Positions 46,527 through 56,469 of a stretch of 64,000 bases of DNA are shown here, one piece after another. Positions within the stretch are counted from its first letter, which is position 1; each line of letters begins with the position of its first letter. Source of the DNA: Rothia endophytica (GTDB lineage Bacteria > Actinomycetota > Actinomycetes > Actinomycetales > Micrococcaceae); NCBI RefSeq assembly GCF_928381505.1, contig NZ_CAKMSJ010000009.1:1-64000 (forward strand). Reading direction: 5' to 3'. The position numbers and the translations under genes are program-made. The notes under the pieces were generated by a model that had not been told where the DNA came from, searched no databases, and was given only the letters and a program-made list of their open reading frames with translations.

Positions 46527-48122
46527 CTAGTCAGCCAGGTTGATGATGGCGGCACGCTCGGCTGATACTACACGCTTGATGCTATCGAGCACCTCGGGTG
46601 AAAGAGCCGAGTCCAGCGCGAGCACGCAGAGTGCTTCTTCGCCCTTACCCTGACGGGAGACCTGCATGCCTGCGATGTTGATGGACGCGGTGCCCAGCAG
46701 GGTACCAATCGCCGCGATGATACCCGGGCGGTCGGCGTACTCAAGCACCAGCATGTGATCGGTAATGGGGATTTCGATGTCGTAGCCGTTAACGTTGGTC
46801 AGCTTCTCAATGAGTTTGGGGCCGGTCACGGTGCCAGCCACCGAGACAACCTCGCCGTTGGCAAATGCGCCGGACAGCACGGTTTCGTTACGGAAGTACT
46901 CGGTTTCGGTGGTGGTGACCAGCTCGACCTCTACACCGCGCTGTTCAGCCAAAATGGGGGCGTTGACATAGGAAACCTTGTCAGAAACAACATCGGTGAA
47001 AACACCCTTAAGCGCTGAGAGCTTGAGGGAGGTGACATCCTTATTGGCAATTTCTCCAGCAATTTTAACCTCGACGCGGGTGAGAGCTTCGTCCCCACCC
47101 AGCGCAGTGAGAATGCGGCCAACCTTTTCTGCCAGGGGCACACCGGGGCGCACGTCCTTATCGATGGCACCACCAGCTACGTTAACAGCATCGGGCACAA
47201 GGTCCCCTTCCAGGGCCAGGCGCACGGACTTAGCAACCGAGATACCGGCCTTTTCCTGAGCCTCAAAGGTCGAAGCACCCAAGTGCGGGGTTGCTACCAC
47301 CGAGGGTAAGCCCACGAAAGGCACATTCTTTGCGGGCTCCTTGACGTAGACGTCAATGGCAGCACCAGCAATTTCGCCGGCGCGCAGGGCGGCGTCCAAA
47401 TCTGCTTCATCAATCAGACCACCGCGAGCTACGTTCACTACGTAGGCGCTTTTCTTCATCTTCTTAAAGCTCTCGGCATTAATCATGCCCAGAGTTTCGG
47501 GAGTGCGGGGCATGTGGATGGTGATGAAGTCAGAGCGTTCAATCAGCTCGTCCAAATCTACCAATTCGGCACCGAGAGCTGCTGCGCGAGCGGAGGTAAC
47601 AAAGGGGTCGTAGGCGATGAGCTCGGTACCGAAGGCGCGAAGACGCTCAGCCACCAGGCCACCAATTCGGCCCAGGCCGATAATGCCCACGGTCTTCTCA
47701 TACAGTTCAACGCCTGAGAAGGATGAGCGCTTCCACTCCCCTGCCTTCATCGAAGCATCAGCGGCAGCAATGTTGCGTGCAAGGCCCAAAATGTGCCCAA
47801 CGGTGAGTTCGGCAGCTGAAATCACGTTAGAGGTGGGGGCGTTGACCACCATCACACCGGCTTTGGTTGCCGCCTTGATATCAACGTTATCCAGGCCCAC
47901 ACCGGCACGAGCAATAACTTTCAGCTTCTGTGCTGCTTCGATAGCCTCAGCGTCAACCTGAGTGGCACTGCGTACCAGAATTGCATCAACATCCTTGATA
48001 GCAGGCAGAAGCTGGGAACGATCAGCGCCGTCACAGGAACGAATCTCGAAGTCAGGCCCCAGAGCCTCAACTGTTGCGGGGGATAGTTCTTCTGCAAGTA
48101 GCACTACGGGTTTGGTGGTCAC
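46527..48122 (-). CDS. serA: D-3-phosphoglycerate dehydrogenase
   Basis: First enzyme of serine synthesis. About 531 residues from the GTG at 48122, with AAGGA seven bases upstream; this is the long type with an intervening ASB domain and C-terminal ACT domain, as in Mycobacterium. NAD-binding GIIGLGRIGGLVAERL, catalytic MPRTPETLGMINA and the His-containing TPHLGASTFEAQEKAG. ACT domain MLVLEYADRPGIIAAIGTLLG near residue 460 allows serine feedback control. A hairpin with TCACCG/CGGTGA arms lies in the 5' region at about 48172-48205. Confidence 0.95.
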   Translation of the reverse strand: MTTKPVVLLAEELSPATVEALGPDFEIRSCDGADRSQLLPAIKDVDAILVRSATQVDAEAIEAAQKLKVIARAGVGLDNVDIKAATKAGVMVVNAPTSNVISAAELTVGHILGLARNIAAADASMKAGEWKRSSFSGVELYEKTVGIIGLGRIGGLVAERLRAFGTELIAYDPFVTSARAAALGAELVDLDELIERSDFITIHMPRTPETLGMINAESFKKMKKSAYVVNVARGGLIDEADLDAALRAGEIAGAAIDVYVKEPAKNVPFVGLPSVVATPHLGASTFEAQEKAGISVAKSVRLALEGDLVPDAVNVAGGAIDKDVRPGVPLAEKVGRILTALGGDEALTRVEVKIAGEIANKDVTSLKLSALKGVFTDVVSDKVSYVNAPILAEQRGVEVELVTTTETEYFRNETVLSGAFANGEVVSVAGTVTGPKLIEKLTNVNGYDIEIPITDHMLVLEYADRPGIIAAIGTLLGTASINIAGMQVSRQGKGEEALCVLALDSALSPEVLDSIKRVVSAERAAIINLAD

Positions 48123-48323
48123 GGTGGGTTCCTTATGAATAACGCTGGTGGTTGATGGGTTCAGCACTACTGTCACCGACGCTTCGGACCCTAAGGACGC
48201 CGGTGAGCAGTCGCTCTGATCGAGCCAACTGAATAATATGGGCTCTTGCTCCCCCGATTGCGCAGTTCACCACAAAGGCTGCGCCAACCGGTCCAGGGGC
48301 AAAAGTTCTAGAAAGACGGCAAA

Positions 48324-48360
48324 AGCCGGTTACCCGTTCTATCGTATCGGGTAACCGGCT
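48324..48360 (-). terminator. Terminator after ilvC
   Basis: AGCCGGTTACCCG (48324-48336) pairs with CGGGTAACCGGCT (48348-48360); the leftward tail is TTTTGCCG. Confidence 0.88.
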
Positions 48361-48411
48361 GTGTTGCCCAACGATGAAGCTCTTGTTCTAGCTATCGGTG
48401 GAAGGTCAGCC

Positions 48412-49437
48412 TTAGCGGGCTACTGAACCGTCGGTGTAATCATCGTCAGCAGTGTTCCAGGCAAAGAGCTTACGCAGTTCGCGGCCGGTGGTCTCGATGG
48501 GGTGAGCCTCGCCCTTGGCACGCAGTTCCTTGAACTCGGTGCCGCCGGCTGCCTGGTCTTCCATGAAGCGTTTGGCAAATGCACCGGTCTGAATGTCAGA
48601 GAGAACAGCCTTCATGTTCTCCTTCACCTCGGGGGTGATGACGCGGGGGCCTGAAACGTAGTCACCGTACTCAGCGGTATCTGAGATGGACCAACGCTGC
48701 TTGGCAATGCCGCCTTCAACCATGAGGTCAACGATCAGCTTGAGCTCGTGCAGTACCTCGAAGTAAGCGATTTCGGGCTGGTAACCAGCCTCAGTCAGGG
48801 TTTCAAAACCGTACTGAATCAGCTGTGAAGCACCGCCACACAGAACAGCCTGCTCGCCGAAGAGGTCAGATTCGGTTTCTTCCTTGAAGGTGGTCTCGAT
48901 GACACCAGCGCGGGTAGCGCCCAGGCCCTTGGCGTAGGCCAGAGCCAGCTCGAGAGCTGAACCTGAGGCGTCCTTTTCGACGGCTACGAGGGCGGGAACG
49001 GCGCGGCCTGCTTCAAATTCGCGGCGCACGGTGTGGCCGGGGCCCTTGGGAGCAACCATTGCTACGTCTACGCCTTCAGGTGCTTCGATGTAGCCAAAGA
49101 CGATGTTGAAACCGTGGGCGAAGAAAAGGGCGTCGCCTTCGTTGAGGTTGGGAGCAATGTCGTTCTTGTAAACCTCTGCCTGCACCTGGTCAGGGGTCAG
49201 AATCATGATGACATCAGCTTCGGCTGCTGCTTCTGCAACAGAGAGCACGCGCAGACCCTCTGCTTCAGCCTTTGCGCGTGACTTTGAGCCTTCTGCAAGA
49301 CCAATACGGACGTCTACGCCTGAGTCGCGCAGGTTGAGCGCGTGAGCGTGGCCCTGGGAGCCGTAGCCGATGATGGCTACCGAGCGCTCTGAGATGTTGG
49401 CGAGGTCGGCGTCGTCGTTGTAGTAGATCTTTGCCAT
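48412..49437 (-). CDS. ilvC: Ketol-acid reductoisomerase (NADP+)
   Basis: Isomerises and reduces acetolactate or acetohydroxybutyrate in valine, leucine and isoleucine synthesis. The protein has 341 residues, class I. NADPH motif [18 protein letters not shown], specificity loop [13 protein letters not shown], catalytic [19 protein letters not shown] and [17 protein letters not shown]. It is 156 bp downstream of ilvN; that gap holds an inverted repeat (TGTGGAC 49494-49500 / GTCCACA 49545-49551) and may have its own promoter. Confidence 0.97.
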   Translation of the reverse strand: MAKIYYNDDADLANISERSVAIIGYGSQGHAHALNLRDSGVDVRIGLAEGSKSRAKAEAEGLRVLSVAEAAAEADVIMILTPDQVQAEVYKNDIAPNLNEGDALFFAHGFNIVFGYIEAPEGVDVAMVAPKGPGHTVRREFEAGRAVPALVAVEKDASGSALELALAYAKGLGATRAGVIETTFKEETESDLFGEQAVLCGGASQLIQYGFETLTEAGYQPEIAYFEVLHELKLIVDLMVEGGIAKQRWSISDTAEYGDYVSGPRVITPEVKENMKAVLSDIQTGAFAKRFMEDQAAGGTEFKELRAKGEAHPIETTGRELRKLFAWNTADDDYTDGSVAR

Positions 49438-49593
49438 GGTGTGCGATCTCCTTGATCAGTATGGTGTTGAGCTTCTGCTCTAAAACTTGTGGGTGTGGAC
49501 CCTTGTCTCTACCTTAGTCAGCAAAACCAAAAATGAGATGGATTGTCCACATATTGAACTTATGTTTCGCGGGTTGATTTACCGCAGTAAGGG

Positions 49594-50103
49594 CTAGCTG
49601 CGCAGGGCTTTTTCGCTCATGGAACGAGGCCCACGAGAGAGGGCAATGGTCCCTGCTCTGACGATCTCACGTACACCAAAGGGCTCAAGCACCTCAAGAA
49701 GTGCATTGATTTTATTGGCTGAGCCAGTGGCCTCTATGATGACTGACTCGGTGGAGACGTCAACGATTTTGGCGCGGAAGAGATCGGCTGCCTGAGTGAC
49801 CTGGATGCGGGCTGAAGCATCAGCACGAACCTTAATCAGGATGTGATCACGCTGGGCTGATTGCTCATCACTCAGTTCAACGATTTTGAGAACATGAATG
49901 AGTTTGTTGAGCTGCTTAGTCACCTGCTCTAAGAGGTGCCCATCGGCATCAACTACCAGAGTAATTCGCGAAATACCCGGCACTTCCGTGGGGCCAACAG
50001 CCAGTGAATCGATATTGAACATACGCCGGGCAAAAAGCCCCGAAACGCGCGCCAAAACACCGGGTTTATCTTCTACCAGTACAGATAGGGTGTGGCGGCT
50101 CAT
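49594..50103 (-). CDS. ilvN: Acetolactate synthase small (regulatory) subunit
   Basis: Regulatory subunit giving valine feedback inhibition. The protein has 169 residues. N-terminal ACT domain ([20 protein letters not shown], then [15 protein letters not shown]) and a C-terminal ACT-like domain from about residue 85. Its start codon overlaps the ilvB stop by 4 bp, so the two subunits are translationally coupled. Confidence 0.96.
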   Translation of the reverse strand: MSRHTLSVLVEDKPGVLARVSGLFARRMFNIDSLAVGPTEVPGISRITLVVDADGHLLEQVTKQLNKLIHVLKIVELSDEQSAQRDHILIKVRADASARIQVTQAADLFRAKIVDVSTESVIIEATGSANKINALLEVLEPFGVREIVRAGTIALSRGPRSMSEKALRS

Positions 50104-51941
50104 GCTGTCTCCTCATCATCCCAGCTGGGGGAAATATCTTTTGCAATCTGAATCTGGTCATTAGAGACGCCGGCGGGCACCATGGGCCAGACCAGGGCAT
50201 CAGGGCTGACGTTGAAGTCCACGACCACAGGGCGGTCATTGATCTCAAGGGCCTGACGAATAGTTGCCTCAACATCATCATCAGATTCGCAGCGCAAACC
50301 AACACAGCCATAGGCCTCAGCTAGCTTCACGAAATCAGGGATGCGTTCGGTGCCCATCCCTGTCTTTAGGTGAGTATTTGAGTAACGGCCGTCGTAGAAG
50401 AGGTTCTGCCACTGGCGCACCATGCCCAACGATGAATTGTTTATCACAGCAACCTTGATGGGGATATTGTTTTGAGCACACGTTGCTAGCTCTTGGTTGG
50501 TCATCTGGAAGCAACCATCACCGTCGATAGCCCACACAGTCGCTTCGGGGAAAGCTACCTTCACGCCCATTGCCGCAGGAACCGAGAAGCCCATGGTGCC
50601 CAGACCAGCAGAGTTGATGAAGTGGCGGGGCTTCTCGTTCTGGATGAACTGAGCCGACCACATCTGATGCTGCCCCACGCCGGTCACGTAGTAGGCATCG
50701 GGGCCTGAGATTTCACTTAGTTTTTCAATGACATACTCGGGTGAGCCCAGGCCATCTTCGGTCTTGGTGTACCCCAAGGGGAAGGTCTCTTTGAAACGAT
50801 TGACCAGTGCCCACCAGTTGCTGAGGTCAGGCAACGCAGCGGCAAACTCCTCGGTGATGATGCTGGTTAGTTCGGGGAGAACGTAGCGCAAGTCGCCCAC
50901 GATGGGCACATCAGCAATCCGGATTTTTGAGATTTCTGCAGGGTCAACGTCCACGTGGATAACCTTGGCACCCGGGGCAAATTCATCGACGACGCCAGTG
51001 ACACGGTCATCGAAACGAGCACCCAGCGCGATCAGCAGATCAGACTTCTGCATAGCGGTGACAGCCGGTACAGTGCCGTGCATGCCGGGCATTCCCAGAT
51101 TCTGCGGGTCGGAGTCAGGGAAGGCACCTCTTGCGGTCAGAGTAGTCACCACAGGAGCGTTGATGAGACGAGCAAGTTTCATGAGCTCTTCAGAAGCATC
51201 AGCGCGGACTACACCGCCACCTACATAGAGCACCGGGCGTTGAGCCTCGGTAATGAGCTTGGCAGCCTCACGCAACTGCTTTGAGTGACCGCGGGTTACC
51301 GGGTTGTAGCCCCGCACCTCGGTGGTGGGTGGCCAGGAGAAGTCCATCATGCCCTGCTGGGCATCCTTAGTGATATCCACCAGTACCGGCCCGGGGCGAC
51401 CAGTTGCTGCGATACGGAAAGCAGTGGCAAGGCAACGCGGGATTTCTTGGGGGTCACGCACCATAAAAGAGTGCTTGGTAATGGGCATGGTCATACCCAC
51501 GATGTCGGCCTCCTGGAAAGCGTCGGTGCCGATAACTTTGCTGGAGACCTGACCTGTAATGCAGACGATGGGCACTGAATCCATATTGGCATCGGCAATA
51601 GCAGTCAGAAGATTGGTGGCGCCTGGGCCGGAGGTAGCGATAGCCACACCAACCTTGCCACTGGCAACCGCGTAGCCCTCAGCGGCATGCCCTGCACCCT
51701 GCTCGTGACGTACCAGAATATGGTTCAGTTGCTCGGAGTCAAAAAGAGGGTCGTAGGTTGGAAGAATTGCTCCACCGGGCAAACCAAAGATATCGGTGAC
51801 ACCGAGCTCTTCAAGTGAACGCACAATAGCCTGTGAGCCCGTCATTCGCTGGCTGGACGGCTGAGCCGTCTCGGTCTTGGCAGATCGAGACGAAAAAGTC
51901 TTAGCGATGGCTGCCGGGTTAATGGGATTTCCCGCTGTCAT
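50100..51941 (-). CDS. ilvB: Acetolactate synthase large subunit
   Basis: Thiamine-diphosphate and FAD enzyme making acetolactate and acetohydroxybutyrate, the first common step of branched-chain synthesis. The protein has 613 residues. Catalytic glutamate in [37 protein letters not shown], and ThDP motif [32 protein letters not shown] (GDG then NN). GAGGA precedes the ATG by about six bases. It is preceded by a leader peptide and attenuator. Confidence 0.97.
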   Translation of the reverse strand: MTAGNPINPAAIAKTFSSRSAKTETAQPSSQRMTGSQAIVRSLEELGVTDIFGLPGGAILPTYDPLFDSEQLNHILVRHEQGAGHAAEGYAVASGKVGVAIATSGPGATNLLTAIADANMDSVPIVCITGQVSSKVIGTDAFQEADIVGMTMPITKHSFMVRDPQEIPRCLATAFRIAATGRPGPVLVDITKDAQQGMMDFSWPPTTEVRGYNPVTRGHSKQLREAAKLITEAQRPVLYVGGGVVRADASEELMKLARLINAPVVTTLTARGAFPDSDPQNLGMPGMHGTVPAVTAMQKSDLLIALGARFDDRVTGVVDEFAPGAKVIHVDVDPAEISKIRIADVPIVGDLRYVLPELTSIITEEFAAALPDLSNWWALVNRFKETFPLGYTKTEDGLGSPEYVIEKLSEISGPDAYYVTGVGQHQMWSAQFIQNEKPRHFINSAGLGTMGFSVPAAMGVKVAFPEATVWAIDGDGCFQMTNQELATCAQNNIPIKVAVINNSSLGMVRQWQNLFYDGRYSNTHLKTGMGTERIPDFVKLAEAYGCVGLRCESDDDVEATIRQALEINDRPVVVDFNVSPDALVWPMVPAGVSNDQIQIAKDISPSWDDEETA

Positions 51942-52043
51942 TGGTCATCCTCGTAAAGTAGGTCAGACTGTGGTGTGATGTTGAGGCGAATGGGGTTATT
52001 CTCTAGGGTCATAGGTTTAATCCTGGATGTGGTTTTACCTATG

Positions 52044-52074
52044 AAAAAACCCTCCGCTGTGGTGGGGCGAAGGG
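52044..52074 (-). terminator. Attenuator terminator upstream of ilvB
   Basis: On the reverse strand CCCTTCGC (52067-52074) pairs with GCGGAGGG (52050-52057) and is followed by six T (52044-52049). It lies 30 nt after the leader peptide stop and about 100 nt before ilvB. Premature termination here would shut off ilvBNC. Confidence 0.82.
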
Positions 52075-52103
52075 CATAGACGCTGTCAGAACACAAACAA
52101 ACC

Positions 52104-52172
52104 TTATGCCTCGTACCCAAGAAGGGAACGCACCACAAGAATTCGAATCTGTGACTGCTGGCGTGTTGTCAT
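52104..52172 (-). CDS. ilvB leader peptide (attenuation peptide)
   Basis: A 22-codon frame from ATG 52172 to TAA 52104. Its core is QIRILVVRSLLG: two Ile (ATT, ATT), three Leu (CTT) and two Val (GTG, GTG) codons close together, the three regulating amino acids. With the terminator 30 nt on, this matches ribosome-mediated attenuation as known for ilvB leaders in E. coli and Corynebacterium. No strong Shine-Dalgarno site is seen; TATATG five bases before the ATG could be a -10 element for a leaderless message. Confidence 0.75.
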   Translation of the reverse strand: MTTRQQSQIRILVVRSLLGYEA

Positions 52173-52384
52173 ACATCATATACTCACGATTTATGCCCAC
52201 CAGGTCAAACTGGTTCTATATTATGAACTTTTATGTCGCTGATATGACGCTAGGGCAATGCGACTAGGAATAAGACTGGTTTCTTTAGGTGCACACCACC
52301 ACCCTGGCGCGTCACGGTATGTCATCTGTACGTAATGGTTCTAGGTGGGTTGCTTTCATATACTTCGTCCGTAGACTGGTGCCT

Positions 52385-52837
52385 ATGAACACCCCAGAGC
52401 TCAGCAGCACCGAGATCGGCAAGGCCCTGCACCGGGTCTTTGACACCCAAATCTTCAATTATGGTGCCTACAATCTCGTCTTTGCTTCAGGCTCATCGGT
52501 ATACGCAAATAGCGACGTGGCGGCCCAGCAGCAGCCCAACCAAAACTATTTTTTGGTGGGATACAGGGACACCCCCCGTGAAGCGATTATCGCCCCCCTC
52601 GCCCTTCCTGCCATTGAAGCTACAGGGGTGCCTACTTCTGTTGATAACACCAATGCGATGCGCACCTTTATTGTAGAGGGCTGCACTTACGGCATTGAGC
52701 TCACTAACGGGACCAGTTTTACCCTAACCTTCGAGCCTCTCATGCCAGTCGAAAGTCACCATGGGTCAGGTGTTCTGGACCAGCAGCTTGATATCGAAGA
52801 CTTCAAGCGGGTCATTATCGACGCCTGGCAAATTTAG
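52385..52837 (+). CDS. Hypothetical protein, about 150 residues
   Basis: No family recognised. Start at the ATG 52385 (MNTPELSSTEIGKALHRVFD); the frame is open to 52289 but that part has no support. Soluble, mixed alpha/beta, no signal peptide. Features: NYGAYNLVFASGSSVYA, a Gln/Asn-rich turn (AAQQQPNQNYF) and SFTLTFEPLMPVE. Single-gene unit between the ilvB leader region and tRNA-Lys; ends at a strong terminator. Confidence 0.65.
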   Translation: MNTPELSSTEIGKALHRVFDTQIFNYGAYNLVFASGSSVYANSDVAAQQQPNQNYFLVGYRDTPREAIIAPLALPAIEATGVPTSVDNTNAMRTFIVEGCTYGIELTNGTSFTLTFEPLMPVESHHGSGVLDQQLDIEDFKRVIIDAWQI

Positions 52838-52895
52838 ACTGCTGGCTCAGACCGCCTAAGTATAAGTAGCGGATACACGTTCTCTGGGAAAACAG

Positions 52896-52926
52896 AAAAG
52901 CCCTGACCGATTGGTCAGGGCTTTTC
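52896..52926. terminator. Bidirectional terminator before tRNA-Lys
   Basis: AAAAGCCCTGACC (52897-52909) pairs with GGTCAGGGCTTTT (52913-52925), serving both the rightward unknown gene and the leftward tRNA-Lys. Confidence 0.9.
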
Positions 52927-52931
52927 TACAA

Positions 52932-53007
52932 TGGTGCGCCCCCTCGGACTCGAACCGAGAACCCATTGATTAAGAGTCAATTGCTCTGCCAATTGAGCTA
53001 GAGGCGC
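52932..53007 (-). tRNA. tRNA-Lys (anticodon CUU)
   Basis: Reverse-strand cloverleaf: acceptor GCGCCTC with GGGGCGC, anticodon stem ATTGA/TCAAT with loop CTCTTAA (anticodon CTT), T-loop GGTTCGAGTCC. CCA is encoded (52932-52934), unlike the tRNA-Glu genes. Confidence 0.95.
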
Positions 53008-53112
53008 TAACTTGTCTTGCTTGTTGGCAACGAATAAATACTATACGCATATCGTGGCGCACATGCAAATCATTAAACATACTGTGATGACATACACAGC
53101 AATGGGTGAGGG

Positions 53113-53715
53113 CTAGCGCTCACCCTGGCTGCGGTAGTGAGCAATCATCTCGGGAGTAATGACGTCCATAACAGCAGTATTAATGCGTTTAACTTCAGCC
53201 GCCCCCTGACCCAGGTTTACCTCACCCGAATCAGCTGCATCATAGGAGCTACCCAAAGCACCCTGGTGGGGAGTAGAACCCTTGAGGACTTCGCCACCGC
53301 CCTGCTCTGTCAGACCTTCAATAATGTTAATCAACATGCCTCGAAATTCAGGCCTAGAGAGTTCACCTACGGATGCAAGTTTGCGGTCAATGTTTTCGGC
53401 TTCAGAAAGAACGCGCCGCCCCTCGTCGGTGATACCAAGAAGATAGCTGCGCCGGTCAATGGTATTTCGCGTTCTAAAAATGTGACCGTGGCTCTCGAGA
53501 CGAGCAAGGGTCTTACCCATTGTTTGAGCTTGGACTCCCACTAATGATGCAACTTTAACCTGAGAAATCATTCCTTCTCGGGCAATAACACCTAGGGCTG
53601 TCACGCCGGCATGGGTCAAACCCAGCGACTTTAGCTGATCGTTCCAGCTGTACTCGAGCATGCGCGCGGCAGTTGATAATAGTCTATTGATAGACCAATT
53701 GTTAATTTCAGGCAT
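53113..53715 (-). CDS. MarR-family transcriptional regulator
   Basis: The protein has 200 residues. Winged-helix DNA-binding region: SQVKVASLVGVQAQTMGKTLARLESHG (about 51-77) and wing RTRNTIDRRSYLLGITDEGRR. It has no cysteine near the N-terminus, so it is not a one-Cys OhrR peroxide sensor. The C-terminal 60 residues are an extension beyond the usual 140-150. It is divergent from the thiol peroxidase gene with about 200 bp between; target and ligand unknown. Confidence 0.85.
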   Translation of the reverse strand: MPEINNWSINRLLSTAARMLEYSWNDQLKSLGLTHAGVTALGVIAREGMISQVKVASLVGVQAQTMGKTLARLESHGHIFRTRNTIDRRSYLLGITDEGRRVLSEAENIDRKLASVGELSRPEFRGMLINIIEGLTEQGGGEVLKGSTPHQGALGSSYDAADSGEVNLGQGAAEVKRINTAVMDVITPEMIAHYRSQGER

Positions 53716-53917
53716 GTTGTTATTATAAGCACGTTTACCACATCAACGCATAATAATTCTCACCAGCCATTTGCCCCCCCTTCATTTTTCCAATTTTAGT
53801 TGTCCCTATTATTTAGTCACGCCACACCTACGCATATTAGAATGGGTGGTGACTTATCTTCACCGTCCACCCCAATATTGACCTATTCAACTTTAATCAA
53901 AAGGAGAGAAAAAAGGC

Positions 53918-54388
53918 ATGTCACGCTTAGAAATTGGATCCCCGGCCCCTGCATTTACGCTACCTGCCGCTGGCGGAAACTCAGTGTCACTGAGCGATTA
54001 TTTAGGGCGCAAAGTTATTGTTTATTTTTACCCCAAAGCATCAACTCCCGGGTGCACTACACAGGTCTGCGATTTTAGAGACAGCTTAGAGTCCCTATCA
54101 GCCCACGGCTATAGCGTGCTGGGGGTTTCTCCAGACTCAGCAGAAGCCCTTGAAAAATTTATCGGCACCCAGAACCTGACCTTTCCCCTGCTGTCCGATG
54201 AAGACCACGCTGTTGCAGAGCGCTATGGGGCATGGGGAGAGAAAAAGAATTACGGCAAGACCTACACAGGTCTGATTCGCTCAACCATCGTGGTCAATGA
54301 AGACGGCATGGTAGAGGTGGCTCAGTACAGTGTGCGCGCTAAAGGGCACGTCGCTAAACTACGCCGAGATTTAGGGATTGACGCCTAA
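53918..54388 (+). CDS. bcp: Thioredoxin-dependent thiol peroxidase (Bcp/PrxQ)
   Basis: Peroxiredoxin of 156 residues that reduces hydrogen peroxide and organic hydroperoxides. Peroxidatic Cys46 in YPKASTPGCTTQVCDFRDS, with resolving Cys51 five residues on, as in PrxQ. GVSPDSAEALEKF and FPLLSDEDHAVAERYGAWGEK are also typical. AAAAGGAGAG lies upstream of the ATG. Confidence 0.95.
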   Translation: MSRLEIGSPAPAFTLPAAGGNSVSLSDYLGRKVIVYFYPKASTPGCTTQVCDFRDSLESLSAHGYSVLGVSPDSAEALEKFIGTQNLTFPLLSDEDHAVAERYGAWGEKKNYGKTYTGLIRSTIVVNEDGMVEVAQYSVRAKGHVAKLRRDLGIDA

Positions 54389-54456
54389 GCTCCAGCATTT
54401 TGCAGTGAGCCTGGAGGTGCTGTAGCATTATTCCTGTTGTGCTTACAGCACCGCTT

Positions 54457-54538
54457 GCGCGAGTGGTGAAATTGGCAGACACGCAGGATTTAGGTTCCTG
54501 TGCCTTACGGCGTGAGGGTTCAAGTCCCTCCTCGCGCA
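54457..54538 (+). tRNA. tRNA-Leu (anticodon UAG)
   Basis: 82-nt class II tRNA: acceptor GCGCGAG/CTCGCGC, anticodon stem CAGGA/TCCTG with loop TTTAGGT (anticodon TAG), long variable arm (TGCCTTACGGCG) and T-loop GGTTCAAGTCC. No CCA encoded. Confidence 0.95.
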
Positions 54539-54543
54539 CTCTC

Positions 54544-54569
54544 AAAGCCCAGGTTATCTGGGCTTTTTG
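54544..54569 (+). terminator. Terminator after tRNA-Leu
   Basis: AAAGCCCAG-GTTAT-CTGGGCTTTTT. It lies between tRNA-Leu and the solute-binding gene 45 bp later. Confidence 0.88.
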
Positions 54570-54613
54570 TGTATCAAAGACCAGATCGCAAGTTGCTACC
54601 AAGGGCGGTTTTT

Positions 54614-56329
54614 ATGGCTTCGAATAGAATGAGTCGGCGTCGTTTTGTGCAGATTTCGACTGCTCTCACTGCGGGCTTTGCCCTATCTGCATGTTCTACT
54701 AGCAACTCCGGTGACAGCACAAATCCAGAGGCCTCCCCCACGAGGCAAGAGAGAGTCTTCAGGTTTGCCCAGGCGGCACCGTGCCTCACACTAGACCCGG
54801 CACGTACTCAACGCCTTGAGAGCGTCCGCATTACTGCCCAAATTCTGGATCCCTTAGTCAGAGCTGACCCCAACACGGGTGAGCCAGTCAGCGGACTGGC
54901 GCAGGACTGGACGATCAGTGATGATGGTTTGGTCTACGCTTTTGAGCTTAATCCCCAGGCCACTTTCAGCGATGGGTCTGCAATGACAACCCAAGCCCTT
55001 GCCTCGAACCTAGAACGCTGGGAGACGCTGGGGCAGCAACCACTCACGCGCCTCACCCAGCCCTACCACCAACTTTTTGGGTCGGTAGACTCAGAGCATC
55101 AACCGCCCCTCGTCACCTCCTGGGAAATTCAGGGCAACCAGAGTCTTCGAATGACCCTTTCCCGCCCCTCCCTCTCCTTCCTTAAGGCGCTCACCCAACC
55201 GGCCTTAGGCATTGCTCTTCCAGCACACATTGGTAAAGACGGTTATTTCACAGAGGACCCCATAGGCACTGGCGCTTTCACACTCGATCAGCGGAGCGAA
55301 GAAAGCCTACGCCTTGTAACCAACCCCCATTATGTCGGCCCCGAGCCAGGAATTGACGTGCTGGAGTTCCTCTCTATCCCCGACGCCGAAAAGCGCTACT
55401 ATTCGCTGCTTCAGGGAAACGTGGACGCCTTTGATCAGATAGGGCTCAAAGATTATGTACCGCTAGCACTCGATGGGTACGCAGTTCAAACCCGTGACCC
55501 CTATGCGGTGGCTTATGTGAGCATTAACCTTTCTCACCCAGCCTTTGCAGATGCCCTCACACGCCAAGCACTCGCCCACGCGATTGACCGAAGCAAAATT
55601 GCTGCAGACTACTACCCGCAAGGCACCTCAACAGCCTATGACTTTCTGCCCGCCCTTTTTCAGACTCGACACGAAAAAGCTCGTGAGCACTACAGTTACG
55701 ACCCAGCTACAGCCGCGTCCCTCCTCAAGGATTCAACCTACGAGGGTGAGCCCATCGACTTTTATTACCCCGTTCAGGTTTCGCTGGCAGCTCTGCCCGC
55801 CCCCGAGGCAATCTACTCTGTCATCTCAGCTAACTTAGTAGCAGCCGGCTTCAATATCGTGCCTAAGCCCTACAGATGGGATGCACCCGATTCTGAGGAC
55901 ATCCCAGCTCACCACCCCGACTACGGGCTTGAGCTCACAGGCTTCCTGGGCACCTTCAGAGACCCCTCTGCCTTCCTGGGTAAGGTTCTAGCTCCAGCTT
56001 CGACTGCACCGGACTCACTCACGGTGCCCCCAGCGTCCAGTCCAGCTAGCTCCCCCTCAGCAAGCCCGAGCCCAGAAATGCCTGCCGCTGAGACAACAAG
56101 TTACGCTGAAATAATAGAAGCCCTGCGGGCAGCGGACGTCATTGAGGACGTTGAGGCGCGCAGGTCAGCCTACCGCGACATCAATGCCACATTAGCTCTT
56201 TTACTCCCAGCTATCCCCCTCACCTACCCCGTCTCAGGGGTAACCCAAGGGCCCCGCGTGCGAACCTACGGTGTCGAAGCCACTGGTCTAGACGGTTTCA
56301 ACAGGATAGAGATGCGCGAAGGTCAGTAA
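54614..56329 (+). CDS. Tat lipoprotein, ABC solute-binding protein family 5
   Basis: Periplasmic-type peptide/nickel-binding protein (SBP_bac_5) of about 571 residues from ATG 54614. Export signal MSRRRFVQISTALTAGFALSAC has both a twin-arginine motif and a lipobox. Family landmarks: LDPARTQRLESVRITAQILDPLVR, GLAQDWTISDDGLVYAFELNP, DPIGTGAFTLDQRS, and ALAHAIDRSKI. A Ser/Pro-rich insertion sits near residue 480-505. No permease or ATPase genes adjoin it, so it is an orphan binding protein here. It may be reached by read-through from tRNA-Leu, as little space remains for a promoter. Confidence 0.9.
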   Translation: MASNRMSRRRFVQISTALTAGFALSACSTSNSGDSTNPEASPTRQERVFRFAQAAPCLTLDPARTQRLESVRITAQILDPLVRADPNTGEPVSGLAQDWTISDDGLVYAFELNPQATFSDGSAMTTQALASNLERWETLGQQPLTRLTQPYHQLFGSVDSEHQPPLVTSWEIQGNQSLRMTLSRPSLSFLKALTQPALGIALPAHIGKDGYFTEDPIGTGAFTLDQRSEESLRLVTNPHYVGPEPGIDVLEFLSIPDAEKRYYSLLQGNVDAFDQIGLKDYVPLALDGYAVQTRDPYAVAYVSINLSHPAFADALTRQALAHAIDRSKIAADYYPQGTSTAYDFLPALFQTRHEKAREHYSYDPATAASLLKDSTYEGEPIDFYYPVQVSLAALPAPEAIYSVISANLVAAGFNIVPKPYRWDAPDSEDIPAHHPDYGLELTGFLGTFRDPSAFLGKVLAPASTAPDSLTVPPASSPASSPSASPSPEMPAAETTSYAEIIEALRAADVIEDVEARRSAYRDINATLALLLPAIPLTYPVSGVTQGPRVRTYGVEATGLDGFNRIEMREGQ

Positions 56330-56469
56330 CTTAAGAGCGCACAACCTGCCTTTGTTATGAGCGAGGTGTAATGTGTACTACGCTAAACAGTGAACCAGGG
56401 GCAGCCGGTGCTGCCCGCTCAGCGTGGTGTCCAGCGTCGGTCACCACTTTCTAGTGACGGAGTGTCAAA

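Noticed and set aside
51938..52138. A 66-codon open frame upstream of ilvB on the reverse strand
   Set aside because: It runs straight through the attenuator terminator, lacks family-like sequence, and the 22-codon leader frame explains the region better.
53113..53715. MarR gene as an OhrR-type peroxide sensor controlling bcp
   Set aside because: The N-terminal half lacks the conserved reactive cysteine, so the divergent position alone is not enough.
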